From NCBI RefSeq assembly GCF_042654525.1, contig NZ_JBHSGP010000007.1:145461-209460 (forward strand): 64,000 bases of DNA. The letters run 5' to 3'. The stretch is from Geojedonia litorea (lineage in GTDB: Bacteria; Bacteroidota; Bacteroidia; Flavobacteriales; Flavobacteriaceae). A program made the translations under genes and the position numbers. Position 1 is the first letter of the stretch. Every line of letters begins with the position of its first letter. Positions 45,001-55,400 of the stretch are shown piece after piece. The notes below the pieces were generated by a model that was not told the DNA's origin, did not search any database, and was given only the letters and a program-made list of their open reading frames with translations.

Positions 45001-48000
45001 ATGGTAATCCAGATACTACAGATCCAAATCCACTAGTGGCTACAACAGCGGCCGATAATTTAACGGTAACTGAAGGGACAAGTAATACGGTTAATGTTTT
45101 AACGAACGATGATTTCTTACCAGGGGCAAATACAAGTTTGGTAGATGCCGGGACAGGCACAGCAACAGGTACAGTAAGTTTTGATGCTTCTACTGGCGTG
45201 ATGACCTATACCCCAGCAGCAGGAGAAGAAGGCACTACAGTAACGGTTGATTACACGGTATGTAATACGGCAGTGACGCCACAGGTATGTGGTACAAATA
45301 CGGTAAGTATCACTGTAGAAGTAGATACAGACGGCGATGGTATTCCAGATAGTACAGATCCCGATGATGATAATGATGGCAATGGAGATACTACAGATCC
45401 TAACAGGTTGGTTCCAACGACTGCTCCGGATGTTTTAGATGTTACCGAAGGGACAAGTAATACGGTTAATGTTTTAACGAACGATGATTTCTTACCAGGG
45501 GCAAATACAAGTTTGGTAGATGCAGGGACAGGCACAGCAACAGGTACAGTAAGTTTTGATGCTTCTACCGGAGTGATGATCTATACCCCAGCAGCAGGCG
45601 AAGAAGGCACTACAGTAACGGTTGATTATACGGTATGTAATACGGCAGTGACCCCACAGGTATGTAGTACAAATACGGTTTCAATTACTGTGCTTTTAGA
45701 TACAGATAATGATGGAGTTGCTGATATTTCAGATTTAGATGATGATAATGATGGAGTACCTGACACTTTTGAATCCGGAGGAAATAATCCAAATGCTGAT
45801 GCAGATAATGATGGCGTACCAGCATATTTAGATGAAGATGACTCAAATAACCTTATTGGTGATGATACTGTAGGGATTGAGCAGCTTTATGATTTTGATA
45901 ATGATGGTGTTGCCAATCATTTGGATCTAGATGCAGATAACGATGCAATTCCAGACGTGATTGAAGCAGGAAATATTGATGCAAATAATGATGGTTTTGT
46001 AGACTCATCTTCTTTTGGAGTGAACGGATTGGCAGATGAATTGGAGACTTCACCTGAAAGTGGTGTATTGGCAACTAATCCAATAAATACGGATGTAACT
46101 AGTGATGTAAATCCAGGTTATACATTGTATAATTTCTTGGATGTAGATTCAGATAATGACGCAATATCCGATTTGACAGAGGCATTTTCAAATAATGCTT
46201 CTTATAACGATACTGATAATGATGGTCAGGTAGACGGCTTTGTTGATGCCAATAATAACGGTTGGCATGACCCTATGGAAAGTGAAGTGTCATTACCAGA
46301 GTTTTTAAATTCAGATGCAGACAGCATCCCAAATTATTTAGATTTAGATTCAGATGGTGATGGATTACCAGATACGTTTGAAGGAAACTTTCAAGTGTCT
46401 GATGGTGATAATAATGGTATTGTTGGGACTGGTATTCCTGCAGATTCAGATGGCGATGGCCTAGCAGATACTAACGATCCTGATGCTGCAGGAAATATTC
46501 TTGGTGGATTCGGATTTAACAAAGATAGAGATAATGATGGTGTAAATAATACCCTTGACATTGATATAGATAACGATGGGATTATAGATAACATTGAAGG
46601 GCAATCAACCTTTACTTATCGAGCACCAACAGGATTAGATACCGACGGTGATGGGATTGATAATGCCTATGATGTTAATAATGGGGGTGTTGGTATTGGT
46701 TATACAAATACCGATGGAGGTAGTGCACCAGATTATGCCGATACAAATTCTGATGTTATAAATGGTATTGGAGGGGATGATTTCGATATGGCTGAAAATG
46801 CCACTGATAATTCTATTGATGGTCTTTTAGATTTAGATAATGATGGCATTGTTGACCCTGTATTATTTGTTGACAGTGATGGAGATGGCTTACATGATGA
46901 TTTTGATAATGTCATAACTAATACCTCAGATCCCTTAAATGCAACAAATAATAATCAATTGCCAACAGATCATCCAGACGTTGATCAGGTGGGTGGTGAT
47001 AGAGATTGGAGAGAAGCTTTTACACAAGATAAAGATCAAGATGGGGTTGTGGATACAGTTGATTATGATTCTGATAATGATGGAATTAGAGACAGTTATG
47101 AAGACGATGATTTAGATGGCGACGGAAACCCACGAACCAATCCTACAGATTCTGATGGTGACGGAGAACCTGATTATTTGGATTTAGATTCTGATAATGA
47201 CGGTATTTCTGATTATACTGAAGCAGGTGGCACTCAAGATGACGATAGTAATGGTATGCCTGGTACAGGGTTGTTGGGCAGTTCAGACGTATATCAAACT
47301 TCAGGCAATGAAGGTGTGCCTTTAGCAGTGGGCACTGCTGGCCTTATTCCTTTTGATACTGATGGTGATGGCGGACACGATATTCATGATATCGATTCAG
47401 ATAATGATGGTATTGCTGATGTGATTGAGGCCGGTGGAATAGATAGTAACGGTAATGGTCAATATGGTAGTGGTTTTACTAATGATGTTGATGCTGATGG
47501 AATAATTGACGCCGTCGATAACTTTGATAATAGAGATGGTTCCGCCCTTGGAGGTACACCATTAACTATTGTAGACACAGATAATGATGGTCAGTTTAAC
47601 CAATTAGATTTAGATTCAGATAATGATACAATTCCTGATAATGTAGAGGGACAATCAACAGTCGATTATATTCCACCTAGTGAATTAGATAGCGATAATG
47701 ATGGTCTTGATGACAGTTATGATGTTAATAATTCTGGTACTCCTATAGTTGTAGTTAATACTGACGGAACTGATACTCCAGATTATTTAGATTTAGATTC
47801 TGATAATGATACCATTTTTGATATTGAGGAAGCCGGAAATGAAACGGCAGATACCAATGCCGATGGGCAAACTGATGGAGTAACAGGAATTAATGGTTTA
47901 GACGATAATTATGACGATCTTATTCAAGGGGATACTTTTATAGATGTTAACGGTGCGTTAGATAATTCCCAAGAGGATAACTTTCCAGACACCGATGGCG

Positions 48001-51000
48001 ATGTTTTATTCGGTGGTGATGTTGATTATCGTGATGCAACGTTTAATGATTTTGATGGTGATGGTGTGGCAGATTATTCAGATGCAGATAATGATAATGA
48101 TGGAATTTTAGATACTGTAGAATCTAACGGGCTTAACCCAATGGCCGATGATGACATGGATGGGATTCCAAATTACCAAGACGCCGATTTTTGTACGTTG
48201 AATACCTTTGGAATTTGTGCCAATTTAGATACAGATAATGATGGTATTCCAAATCATTTTGATTTAGATAGTGATGGCGATGGCTGTAATGATGCGAATG
48301 AAGCTTATGATGACGCAACTGCTGACGGTGGAGACAATGATTATTACGGAACAGGTAACCCTCCTTCAACCAATCCAGATGGGACAGTAACTTTGGCCAG
48401 TTATGCGACCCCTGAAGATACAAATGCGAATACAGTTGCTGATTATTTAGAAGTTGGCCCAGATGCTGATGGCGATTTAATTTCAGATACTTGTGATCTA
48501 GACGACGATAATGATGGAGTTCTGGATACAACAGAATTAGCAAATGGAACAGATCCAAATGATGCCTGTGACTACAATGTGGCCGATGTTACCGAACCTG
48601 TGACTTCTGGAAATGATTGTGATGGTGATGGTGATAACGATGCTACTGAAATTGGAAACGGAACGGATCCTAAAAATCCATGTGACCCGGCAAGACCTGC
48701 AGGCTACACAGGTTATGATGGCACAAATGCGATCTGGCAAGCTGCCGATTGTGATGGTGATGGCGTGACTAATGGCGATGAAGTTACTAATGGCACTGAT
48801 CCTTATTCGGGAGTAGATACCGATGGAGATGGTATTCCAGATGATTTAGAAACTGTTAATGGAACAGATGAAACAGATCCATGCGATCCTATGCAAGCCC
48901 CTACGTATACAGGTTATGATGCAACCAATTTAATTTGGCAAGCTGCCGATTGTGATAGTGATGGTGTCAATAATGGCGATGAAGTTAATAACGGAACAAA
49001 CCCATATCTGAATACAGATACAGATGGTGACGGTGTGTCAAACGATTTAGAAATCAATAACGGGACAGACCAAAATGATCCTTGTGATCCAGCCCAAGCT
49101 GCAGGCTACACTGGTTATGATGGCACAAATGCGATCTGGCAGGCTGCTGATTGTGATGGTGATGGCGTGACTAATGGCGATGAAGCTACTAATGGTACCG
49201 ATCCTTATGCCGCATCAGGCGATACAGATGGCGATGGTATAGATGATGATAATGAGATCAATAATGGGACAGACCAAAATGATCCTTGTGATCCAGCCCA
49301 AGCTGCAGGCTACACTGGTTATGATGGCACAAATGCTATTTGGCAGGCTGCTGATTGTGATGGTGATGGCGTGACTAATGGTGATGAAGCTACAAATGGT
49401 ACCGATCCTTATGCCGCATCAGGCGATACAGATGGCGATGGTATAGACGATGATATTGAGATTAATAATGGGACAGACCAAAATGATCCTTGTGATCCAG
49501 CCCAAGCTGCAGGCTACACTGGTTATGATGGCACAAATGCTATTTGGCAGGCTGCTGATTGTGATGGTGATGGCGTGACTAATGGCGATGAAGCTACTAA
49601 TGGTACCGATCCTTATGCCGCATCAGGCGATACAGATGGCGATGGTATAGATGATGATAATGAGATCAATAATGGGACAGACCAAAATGATCCTTGTGAT
49701 CCAGCCCAAGCTGCAGGCTACACAGGTTATGATGGCACAAATGCTATTTGGCAGGCTGCTGATTGTGATGGTGATGGCGTGACTAATGGCGATGAAGCTA
49801 CAAATGGTACCGATCCTTATGCTGCATCAGGCGATACAGATGGCGATGGTATAGATGATGATAATGAGATCAATAACGGGACAGACCAAAATGATCCTTG
49901 TGATCCAGCCCAAGCTGCAGGTTACACAGGTTATGATGGCACAAATGCTATTTGGCAGGCTGCTGATTGTGATGTTGATGGCGTGACTAATGGCGATGAA
50001 GCTACAAATGGTACCGATCCTTATGCCGCATCAGGCGATACAGATGGCGATGGTATAGACGATGATAATGAGATCAATAACGGGACAGACCAAAATGATC
50101 CTTGTGATCCAGTACAAGCTGCAGGCTACACTGGTTATGATGGCACAAATGCGATCTGGCAGGCTGCTGATTGTGATGGTGATGGTGTGACTAATGGCGA
50201 TGAAGCTACTAATGGTACCGATCCTTATGCCGCATCAGGCGATACAGATGGCGATGGTATAGATGATGATAATGAGATCAATAATGGGACAGACCAAAAT
50301 GATCCTTGTGATCCAGCCCAAGCTGCAGGCTACACTGGTTATGATGGCACAAATGCTATTTGGCAGGCTGCTGATTGTGATGGTGATGGCGTGACTAATG
50401 GCGATGAAGCTACAAATGGTACCGATCCTTATGATGCACAAAGTGATCAAGATTCAGATGGCGATGGCGTGTTGGATTCTGTAGAAGATATGAATGGCAC
50501 TGATTCTAATAATCCTTGTAGTTTCAATGCTCAAGATATAACTGAACCAGTAACAGTTGTTTGTAATTTTGATATTTCAGTTTCAAAAGCTGTTAATAAT
50601 TTAAAACCTAAAGTTGGAGATCAAGTAACCTTTAGCATTGTATTAGTTAATGAAGGCGATGTTGATGCAACTAATATTACTATTGAAGAAATCATTCCAA
50701 GTGGTTATGATTATTTAAGCTCAGTGGTTACAATTGGTTCATATTCTGAAATTACCGGGGTGTGGGATGTTCCTCAATTAAATGCTGGTACCTCTCAAAT
50801 ATTAGAAGTAATTGTAGAAGTTCTTGGTTTTGGTGACTATTTAAATACTGCTAGAGTTCTAAATTCAAGTGGAGGAGCTGATATTAATCCACAAAATAAT
50901 GTGTCTAGCGCAGTTGTTGAACCTATTTGCTTAACGGTTTATAATGAGTTTTCGCCAAATGGTGATGGTGTTAATGATACATTTATTATTGATTGTATTG

Positions 51001-51212
51001 AGAACTATCCTAGTAATAAATTAGAAGTTTACAACCGTTGGGGTAACCTAGTCTTCGAACAGGCCAATTATCAAAATAATTGGGACGGAACTTCAAATGG
51101 CCGTGCTACTATATCAGGGTCGAATCAATTGCCTGTGGGAACGTATTATTATGTGTTAGATATAGGTGATGGTTCTGAACCAATAGTTGATTGGCTATAT
51201 ATTAATAGATAA
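42039..51212 (+). CDS. Giant T9SS surface protein with calcium-binding and Ig-like repeats
   Basis: This protein of 3057 aa has a signal peptide (…FTKVFAQ, cleaved near 26) and a C-terminal type B T9SS sorting domain (CHU_C / gliding-motility-associated, about 2964-3057; YNEFSPNGDGVNDTF, VYNRWGNLVFE, GTYYYVLDI). It should be exported across the outer membrane and held on the cell surface. From about residue 283 there are many TSP3-like Asp-rich calcium loops (DxDxDGxxD, for example DLDDDNDGILDTEE). Three tandem 125-aa units (44613-45737) each combine an Ig-like domain with a TSP3 loop. Nine further units of 67-68 aa run from 48690 to about 50519. A DUF11-type domain lies near 2843-2960. Adhesion or gliding is the likely role. 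The PorP/SprF gene follows 29 bases later. Confidence 0.93.
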   Translation: MKTFTLQNTTLIVVFCVSVLFTKVFAQTPGQIYTPAAPSPNPMDPNGDGWTTLTGLPFTTGNELPQFEIPFKEVPQLTAEPSSDLQTGSSCAATEIVSDPSTGSAGGYYYISDPDGTPDNGDEIMVFRMRIAKQANGAFGYSFLFDTDLKFGPSDPNSIPGNPGFEREVIYGSGNNNDVLVENVDGTTSGIILGTYNPDSNSQRSDALNNNASCNTDPIFIDWFVPLSVIGITTNQNFRIAVATASSPSSALGGSASDILGVDGDIIASDDDQFAAAVYASSDNDNDGVTDANDLDDDNDGILDTEESPGGVDPSADSDGDGVPDYLDPDYAGFVDTNSDGVNDNFDTDLDGIADHMDLDADGDACNDVLEAGFTESATKSGELSGTGYDANGRVIGNTDGYTGTNSDVTNPAVSSACGGLDTDGDGDPDSTDPDDDNDGNPDGSDPNPLIPVAVDESATATLNIATNINILANDDFLPNLNPSNLGTTVLTRIGGSAGGTIVLDASTGELAYTPLATEAGQLVTVIYQVCNSDPNPDVCGTATVNISVSNSSGTGTDTDGDGVVNGDDLDDDNDGILDTVELNCQTASLIWNNHYVEGTTIRSGEDPVFSIASPPLLFNGVSISLSRTTNTNPTPGVGDWRINNFFAPSAYTFLQESINGGQTIQTIEFSRSVTNLAFTIYDIDTGANFTDQVQFVITSEGRSYDLVPADYTAGANITYDGNNTFTGAGTNENLVLNFSVPIESIDIYYNQVNPTPANFQGIAIGDLSFCTPADTDNDNIADYLDTDSDNDGCSDANEAYDSATADGGDNEYYGTGNPPTINGDGTVAGAAYPGTNTSVTTVDSDIDSDGEVGECDVDDDNDGNPDTTDPNPLVATTAADNLTVTEGTSNTVNVLTNDDFLPGANTSLVDAGTGTATGTVSFDASTGVMTYTPAAGEEGTTVTVDYTVCNTAVSPQVCGTNTVSITVEVDTDGDGIPDSTDTDDDNDGNPDTTDPNPLVATTAADNLTVTEGTSNTVNVLTNDDFLPGANTSLVDAGTGTATGTVSFDASTGVMTYTPAAGEEGTTVTVDYTVCNTAVTPQVCGTNTVSITVEVDTDGDGIPDSTDPDDDNDGNGDTTDPNRLVPTTAPDVLDVTEGTSNTVNVLTNDDFLPGANTSLVDAGTGTATGTVSFDASTGVMIYTPAAGEEGTTVTVDYTVCNTAVTPQVCSTNTVSITVLLDTDNDGVADISDLDDDNDGVPDTFESGGNNPNADADNDGVPAYLDEDDSNNLIGDDTVGIEQLYDFDNDGVANHLDLDADNDAIPDVIEAGNIDANNDGFVDSSSFGVNGLADELETSPESGVLATNPINTDVTSDVNPGYTLYNFLDVDSDNDAISDLTEAFSNNASYNDTDNDGQVDGFVDANNNGWHDPMESEVSLPEFLNSDADSIPNYLDLDSDGDGLPDTFEGNFQVSDGDNNGIVGTGIPADSDGDGLADTNDPDAAGNILGGFGFNKDRDNDGVNNTLDIDIDNDGIIDNIEGQSTFTYRAPTGLDTDGDGIDNAYDVNNGGVGIGYTNTDGGSAPDYADTNSDVINGIGGDDFDMAENATDNSIDGLLDLDNDGIVDPVLFVDSDGDGLHDDFDNVITNTSDPLNATNNNQLPTDHPDVDQVGGDRDWREAFTQDKDQDGVVDTVDYDSDNDGIRDSYEDDDLDGDGNPRTNPTDSDGDGEPDYLDLDSDNDGISDYTEAGGTQDDDSNGMPGTGLLGSSDVYQTSGNEGVPLAVGTAGLIPFDTDGDGGHDIHDIDSDNDGIADVIEAGGIDSNGNGQYGSGFTNDVDADGIIDAVDNFDNRDGSALGGTPLTIVDTDNDGQFNQLDLDSDNDTIPDNVEGQSTVDYIPPSELDSDNDGLDDSYDVNNSGTPIVVVNTDGTDTPDYLDLDSDNDTIFDIEEAGNETADTNADGQTDGVTGINGLDDNYDDLIQGDTFIDVNGALDNSQEDNFPDTDGDVLFGGDVDYRDATFNDFDGDGVADYSDADNDNDGILDTVESNGLNPMADDDMDGIPNYQDADFCTLNTFGICANLDTDNDGIPNHFDLDSDGDGCNDANEAYDDATADGGDNDYYGTGNPPSTNPDGTVTLASYATPEDTNANTVADYLEVGPDADGDLISDTCDLDDDNDGVLDTTELANGTDPNDACDYNVADVTEPVTSGNDCDGDGDNDATEIGNGTDPKNPCDPARPAGYTGYDGTNAIWQAADCDGDGVTNGDEVTNGTDPYSGVDTDGDGIPDDLETVNGTDETDPCDPMQAPTYTGYDATNLIWQAADCDSDGVNNGDEVNNGTNPYLNTDTDGDGVSNDLEINNGTDQNDPCDPAQAAGYTGYDGTNAIWQAADCDGDGVTNGDEATNGTDPYAASGDTDGDGIDDDNEINNGTDQNDPCDPAQAAGYTGYDGTNAIWQAADCDGDGVTNGDEATNGTDPYAASGDTDGDGIDDDIEINNGTDQNDPCDPAQAAGYTGYDGTNAIWQAADCDGDGVTNGDEATNGTDPYAASGDTDGDGIDDDNEINNGTDQNDPCDPAQAAGYTGYDGTNAIWQAADCDGDGVTNGDEATNGTDPYAASGDTDGDGIDDDNEINNGTDQNDPCDPAQAAGYTGYDGTNAIWQAADCDVDGVTNGDEATNGTDPYAASGDTDGDGIDDDNEINNGTDQNDPCDPVQAAGYTGYDGTNAIWQAADCDGDGVTNGDEATNGTDPYAASGDTDGDGIDDDNEINNGTDQNDPCDPAQAAGYTGYDGTNAIWQAADCDGDGVTNGDEATNGTDPYDAQSDQDSDGDGVLDSVEDMNGTDSNNPCSFNAQDITEPVTVVCNFDISVSKAVNNLKPKVGDQVTFSIVLVNEGDVDATNITIEEIIPSGYDYLSSVVTIGSYSEITGVWDVPQLNAGTSQILEVIVEVLGFGDYLNTARVLNSSGGADINPQNNVSSAVVEPICLTVYNEFSPNGDGVNDTFIIDCIENYPSNKLEVYNRWGNLVFEQANYQNNWDGTSNGRATISGSNQLPVGTYYYVLDIGDGSEPIVDWLYINR
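44613..45737 (+). repeat. Three tandem 375-bp Ig-plus-calcium-loop units
   Basis: Unit boundaries at 44613, 44988, 45363 and 45738 are exactly 375 bp (125 codons) apart. Each has one Ig-like domain (VTEGTSNTVNVLTNDDFLPG…) and one DxDxDG loop. Large blocks are identical between copies; the third is the most diverged, mainly at its N-terminal loop. Confidence 0.92.
48690..50519 (+). repeat. Nine tandem 201/204-bp calcium-loop units
   Basis: Two diverged 201-bp units (from 48690 and 48891) precede seven 204-bp units starting at 49092, 49296, 49500, 49704, 49908, 50112 and 50316. Each encodes GYTGYDGTNAIWQAADCDGDGVTNGDE… followed by an NNGTDQNDPCDP linker with a pair of Cys. The 204-bp copies differ at only a few bases, which points to recent expansion; the last one diverges at its end. 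Confidence 0.93.
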
Positions 51213-51241
51213 ACATTGATTACATTCAAAAGGAAACAAAA

Positions 51242-52168
51242 ATGACATATAAATTATCAATTATAAAAAATTTGAGCGTTGTATTATTTGCATTCTTTAT
51301 GCAAACCACTAATGCACAACAAGATCCGCAGTATACACAGTATATGTATAATACCATGGGGGTTAATCCAGGTTATGCTGGGCAAAGAGATACTTTAAGT
51401 ATCGTTGGTCTATATCGAACACAATGGGTTGGAATCGATGGTGCGCCCAAAACTCAAACATTAGGCGTACATACCCCGTTAAAAAACAAAAAAATTGGGC
51501 TTGGATTGTCTATCGTAAATGATAAATTAGGCCCTGCCACCGAGACTTTTTTTAATGGAAATTTTTCATATACCATAAAAGTGAATGATAAGAATACTGA
51601 ATTATCGTTTGGCATTAACGGTGGATTTCATTTGTTAAATACAGATTGGAGTAAAGGGAGGTACAAAGATCCCGATGTTGCATTTAACGAAAATGTGAAT
51701 TTATTCTCACCTATAATAGGAGCTGGATTGTATTTGCATTCACAAAAGTGGTATTTAGGTTTGTCAGTCCCAAATTTTGTGACAACAAATCATTATGACG
51801 ATTTCCAAGAATCCTTGGCAGTTGAACGACTTCATTATTATTTAATTGGTGGGTACGTGTTTGATTTAAGTGAAACCACTAAATTGAAACCAGCATTTCT
51901 AGTTAAAGCTGTTTCTGGTGCGCCTTTGATTGCTGATGTATCTGCAAATATTTTATTTAACAATAAGTTGACTTTAGGACTAGCTTACAGATGGGACGAT
52001 GCTTTAGCTGGGCTCGTAGGGCTTCAAATTAGCAAGGACATTTATATTGGATATGCATACGATTATACCACTACTAATTTAAATAATTACAATAGCGGAA
52101 CGCACGAAATAATGTTGCGTTTTGAGCCGCAGTTAATCAATAAAGTTTTTTCCCCTAGATTCTTTTAA
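51242..52168 (+). CDS. PorP/SprF-family outer-membrane protein
   Basis: This 308-aa protein has a signal peptide (…TNAQQ) and the PorP/SprF opening DPQYTQYMYNTMGVNPGYAGQRDTLSIVGLYRTQWVGIDGAP. It is predicted to be a small outer-membrane barrel. SprF-type proteins are known to be needed for secretion or surface placement of specific type B cargo such as SprB. It is 29 bases downstream of the first giant cargo gene and upstream of the second, so it is the probable dedicated partner. A terminator follows. Confidence 0.9.
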   Translation: MTYKLSIIKNLSVVLFAFFMQTTNAQQDPQYTQYMYNTMGVNPGYAGQRDTLSIVGLYRTQWVGIDGAPKTQTLGVHTPLKNKKIGLGLSIVNDKLGPATETFFNGNFSYTIKVNDKNTELSFGINGGFHLLNTDWSKGRYKDPDVAFNENVNLFSPIIGAGLYLHSQKWYLGLSVPNFVTTNHYDDFQESLAVERLHYYLIGGYVFDLSETTKLKPAFLVKAVSGAPLIADVSANILFNNKLTLGLAYRWDDALAGLVGLQISKDIYIGYAYDYTTTNLNNYNSGTHEIMLRFEPQLINKVFSPRFF

Positions 52169-52194
52169 AAAAAAGCAGTAAAATAATTATTTAT

Positions 52195-52225
52195 AAGGCA
52201 TCCTTAAAAAGGATGCTTTTATTTT
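52195..52225 (+). terminator. Intrinsic terminator after the PorP/SprF gene
   Basis: GCATCCTT (52198-52205) pairs with AAGGATGC (52209-52216) around AAA, extended by A-T and G-T pairs, then TTTTATTTTT. It lies 26 bases after the stop. Confidence 0.85.
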
Positions 52226-52419
52226 TAAATTTCAGCATGATTTTATAAGAAAGTCAAATAGAATTTGACTAGAAATACGAACGTTAAACCCAAATTCCTT
52301 TATCGAACAAAAGAAACCATCCATCTACACTTAATTAGCGCTCAACGATATTCGACTTAATTAATGCCTATTTAGTCCCAAGTTTGTCTTTAATGGTTAA
52401 TAAATTAATCTTAAAAGAC

Positions 52420-55400
52420 ATGCTAAAATCTATAATTTATACAAATTTAACTTTTAAAGTTAGGATAGTTTGTTTTACATTATTCTCATTTTTCAACTTA
52501 TATTTAGTTTCCGCTCAAACAGTCGATATACCTAAAGGGTCTGTTATAATAGATATGGGGGTGTTTCCTCAAACTATTGATAATGCCTTAAAACCATATG
52601 GGTTAGTTTATGAGTTGTTAGATATAAACAAAGTACCTGTACTATGGACTATTAATAAGACCAAAGTGAGAAACGGTGTTGATTTTACCGTTGATGGTCT
52701 AGATTTTAGAGGAGGACCATTTGTTATTCATAAAGACTATACTCAAAACCAATCCGTTATAAATAGTTTAGCTAATTGGAATGCCCAAGGCGTAGTTACT
52801 TATACAACTTTGAGCGATATTACGGTTGATTTACATAAAGAGCTTACCACATTCCCAAATTGGGTTATGGATTTAGACAACGGGGCTATTGGTATTGAAT
52901 ATATGGTTAATGCAGGAATTCCCAGTACAGCGTATAGACAAGATACGCCATTAAACTTAAATGCCTGTGATGATTTATTTATATTGCCGCATGCCGACCC
53001 TACCTGGGCAACGCATGGTATTTTATACGATTGGAACAATTCAAGAGCCAATGGAGGTAATGAAGGATGGTTTTGGGCTGCTTGTCATGCCGTTAGTGTT
53101 TTAGAAAGTGTGGTAAATCCATCCGATTCAACTCAAAAACTTAATTTTTTATCAAGTGACCCCGTTCCCGGGTTAATAGACTTCGGAGCTCACGATGATG
53201 GTTCTGGAGGGCCTTATACCTATGATAACCCTTCAGATTCGTTTATGCAATATTTAGGTGCTATTGATGCTGCTACCGAAAACGGTTCAGAGCAAGTGTA
53301 CTTGCCTAGCCCTGGCGGTAGCTGGAGGCCAACTACATCTATATCGGTTTGGGATGAAAATCAAGCCGATTTATTGGCAGGAAATACCCCTGGTAAAGCC
53401 GCAAAAGTAGCTTACGGTCATGGTTTTGGAGACCCAGAAAGAGGACAGGTCATGTATGAAGCTGGACACAGCCATAATAAAGGCACCGCCGATGATGTAG
53501 CAGCGCAACGTTTAATGCTAAACTTTTCATTTGACGCCCCTGTAGGTAAAACACCTATCATTGTTAATAATATTCCAGTGTCTGGTTCTATTGAAGGTGG
53601 CGAATCGATTAGTTTCGATGCTACAGCAAGTTCTCCAATTCCAGGGAATTCAGTTACCTATTTATGGTCCTTTGATGGAGGGGGAGGTTCTTTTGATGAT
53701 GTAAGCATTCCAAACCCTACATTTTCAACATCACCGGTAACAAATATAGAAAACCTTATCATCACCTTGGTGGTTTCAGATAATTGTGGACGCGAAACTT
53801 TTTTATCCTTTCCACTAGCTGTAAACCCGCCACCAGTGGCGCCAGTAGCTAACGATGATAACTTTACAATTTATAATTCAGAATATTTAACCTTTAACGC
53901 TTTAGATAATGATACAGATGGTAATAATAACATCGACCCTGCTTCTTTTAATCCAACTTCTGCACTTACAGTGGCAGGAGGAACATTTTCCAGCAACGGT
54001 AATGGTAATTTAAATTTTGAACCAACTCCTGGTTATACAGGAACAGCTACTTTAACTTATGAGATTTGCGATACCACAGCACTTTGTGATACCGCAACCA
54101 TAACAATCAATATTGAAGCGAGTGGTTGTGCGGTTAATGAAAAAATTACAATTTCTCCCGGTTATGCAACTAATGTGATATCTAGTAATTTTAAAAATGG
54201 TACCAGAGCATTAGGTGCTCCAGATGGGGACTTTGCTGAGGCCGATGATAATGGCGACGTATTGGTTTTAGATTTTGGAGCCGGAGTATCTCCTCGAGTA
54301 GGAAGTACTATTAAATTTTATGTGTTAAGTAAAAATGGCGACCCATTAGATGGCACTGTAAATGCAGATAACCAACTTTTGTTGGCGCCATTTCCAGCAT
54401 CTACAGAAATAGCGGTTACTACTAGTGCACCGTCAACCAATCCAGATGTAATTGAGTTTACGGTTTTACAAGTTGGCACACGTTATGTAAGAATTGATGG
54501 AATTGATAAAAATTTCTCGTTAGCTGCTGTAGAATATGAAGTAGAATCTTGTACACCTTTCATAGCTCCGGTAACTCAAGACGATTTAAGTATTGATAAT
54601 ATTGTAGGTTCAGCGGTTTCTATTTATTTGTTAGATAATGATTCAGATGCTGATGGAACCATAGACAAAGAATCTATAAATGTAATTGTACCAGCAAATG
54701 CAACCGAAGTAATTAACGATAGCCATGGGCATGCCATTGGTTTTACAATTCCTTCAGAAGGTAAGTGGTTGGTAGACCAGCAATTAGGTACTGCTACATT
54801 CACACCTTTTGCCTTTTTTCTTTCAGATCCAACACCTATACAATATCGTGTAAATGATAATGAGGATAACAGGTCGAATATTTCAACCATCACCATTACT
54901 TATAATCCTATGGATACGGATGGCGACGGTATACCGAATGGCTATGATTTGGATGATGATAACGATGGAATTTTAGATTCTAATGAAGGATTTTGTTTTG
55001 CACCAGAGCAATCTGGAGTATGGGGAGGAACCGCAACAGATGTGGTTTATAACTATAATAATGGCGTAGTAGTTAAAATTAGTACTACGGCCTCTCCTGG
55101 CTTTACGGCAAATGAAACCTTTAATGCTGCAGGAAGTGGTTTTTGGTCTGAAACCTTAGAAGGTGATACATCTTTGGAAGGACAATACCCATGGGGTTCT
55201 ACCATTACGGTTAATTTTGAAGACCCTTATGGCAACCCGTTAGTTGTAGTAAACCCGATTTTGCATATAGACAGATTGGGTGAATTAGATGCAGGAAGTG
55301 GTGAACAATACTCTGCTGAAGTAACTTTACTTGGTGGTGCAACATGGACACGTCTAGAAGGAACAGATGATTTCCAAGTGACCTCCACTACGGTAAAAGA

